Source: an uncultured Lachnospiraceae bacterium (GTDB lineage Bacteria > Bacillota > Clostridia > Lachnospirales > Lachnospiraceae). Taken from it: 6,705 nucleotides of DNA. A program made the position numbers and the translations under genes. Below the pieces are notes generated by a model, which was not told where the DNA came from, searched no databases, and saw only the letters and a list, made by a program, of their open reading frames with translations. The stretch is from the NCBI GenBank assembly GCA_902783395.1, contig CACZRA010000092.1, forward strand, positions 1 to 6,705, given 5' to 3'. Shown in pieces: positions 6,340 to 6,705 of the stretch. Position 1 is the first letter of the stretch; the number at the start of each line of letters is the position of its first letter.

Positions 6340-6705
6340 TCAGTCCCCCTCTGTCTTTGCCTTGTCTATGAAGTGCTTGATGAGCAGTTCCCCTCCGACT
6401 ACCATGAGCATCAATACTACGATGACATTCATCATGGGCAGAGATTCCATTACTGATGCTCCGTTCAGTTCTGTTTTTCCGTTTGATACAACAGAGAATA
6501 TCGGGATCAGATTGAGAAGGAACGCCAATATCATCACAACGATATAGCGTTTCGGATTATTATTTATTCCCCAGTAAACGCCTTTCCATATAAAGTACGC
6601 GCACATCACGGTCAGTCCGATGATGATGGTTGAAAAGAAAACCAGATAATCCGGCAGCGGGAATCCGTTTCCGCTCATTGTCCACAGCGACTCTGCCGCA
6701 AGCAG
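6340..6705 (-). CDS. Small membrane protein of unknown function paired with the XRE regulator (5' end probably outside the window)
   Basis: I do not recognise the family. Counting from the in-window ATG at 6678 the protein has 112 residues, with three membrane helices at about 11-31 (starting YLVFFSTIII), 44-63 and 82-101, and a short basic/acidic tail ending KTEGD. The reading frame stays open through the nine codons before that ATG up to the window edge (LLAAESLWT). Those 27 bases are GC-richer than the intergenic DNA here, and no clear ribosome binding site precedes the ATG. The true start is therefore probably beyond the window, although a start at 6678 cannot be excluded. The stop TGA at 6342-6340 is 3 nt from the XRE start, and the last codons supply that gene's ribosome binding site. 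Context suggests a regulator/membrane-protein pair; no function can be assigned from sequence. Confidence 0.75.
   Translation of the reverse strand: MLAAESLWTMSGNGFPLPDYLVFFSTIIIGLTVMCAYFIWKGVYWGINNNPKRYIVVMILAFLLNLIPIFSVVSNGKTELNGASVMESLPMMNVIVVLMLMVVGGELLIKHFIDKAKTEGD
6344..6352 (-). promoter_or_regulatory. Ribosome binding site of the XRE regulator, inside the upstream gene
   Basis: The minus strand reads AGAGGGGGA, ending 7 nt before the ATG at 6336. It overlaps the last codons (Glu-Gly-Asp) of the membrane-protein gene. This fixes the XRE start and implies that translation of the two genes is linked. Confidence 0.65.

Noticed and set aside
1019..6547. Several open reading frames of 64-169 codons on the plus strand
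   Set aside because: Nearly all lie antisense within confident minus-strand genes. The 6049-6291 frame also spans the cyclase/XRE gap but mostly overlaps those genes. Their translations are rich in serine, proline and arginine with no recognisable domain, as expected for shadow frames.

Overview
The window reads as chromosomal DNA from an anaerobic Gram-positive Clostridia bacterium, most likely a Lachnospiraceae-type gut or rumen organism. This is inferred from protein style (dCache-GGDEF and multi-PAS GGDEF/EAL proteins, a 65-residue XRE regulator beside a small membrane protein), from the GGAGGT/AGAGGT ribosome binding sites and from moderate GC. I cannot name a species. All six genes are on the minus strand, so transcription runs from high to low coordinates. 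Both outermost genes are cut by the window edges.

In order of transcription: (1) a small three-helix membrane protein (6705-6340, 5' end probably outside the window) sits 3 nt before (2) a 65-aa XRE/Cro-type regulator (6336-6139). The two form a compact regulator plus membrane-protein pair. (3) After a 72-nt AT-rich gap holding a candidate promoter comes a membrane-anchored diguanylate cyclase with an extracellular dCache-like sensor, an intact GGDEF motif and an intact RxxD inhibitory site (6066-4546). (4) Overlapping its end by 20 nt is a 1107-aa multidomain protein (4565-1242). It has an intact EAL phosphodiesterase domain flanked by two GGDEF domains that have both lost their signature residues, plus several PAS-like sensor segments. 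(5) After 59 nt comes an AEC-family (auxin efflux carrier/malate permease type) transporter (1182-271). (6) After 24 nt comes the start of a metallo-beta-lactamase-fold hydrolase (246-1, truncated).

The centre of interest is the coupled c-di-GMP pair: one gene predicted to make c-di-GMP in response to an external ligand, and an overlapping gene predicted to break it down in response to cytosolic signals. Their overlap suggests translational coupling and therefore a fixed synthesis/degradation ratio. The transporter and hydrolase lie downstream in the same direction and could be co-transcribed, but nothing in the sequence ties them functionally to c-di-GMP. I saw no RNA genes, CRISPR arrays, insertion sequences, convincing terminators or riboswitches. 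No stretch longer than about 75 bases is without a gene.
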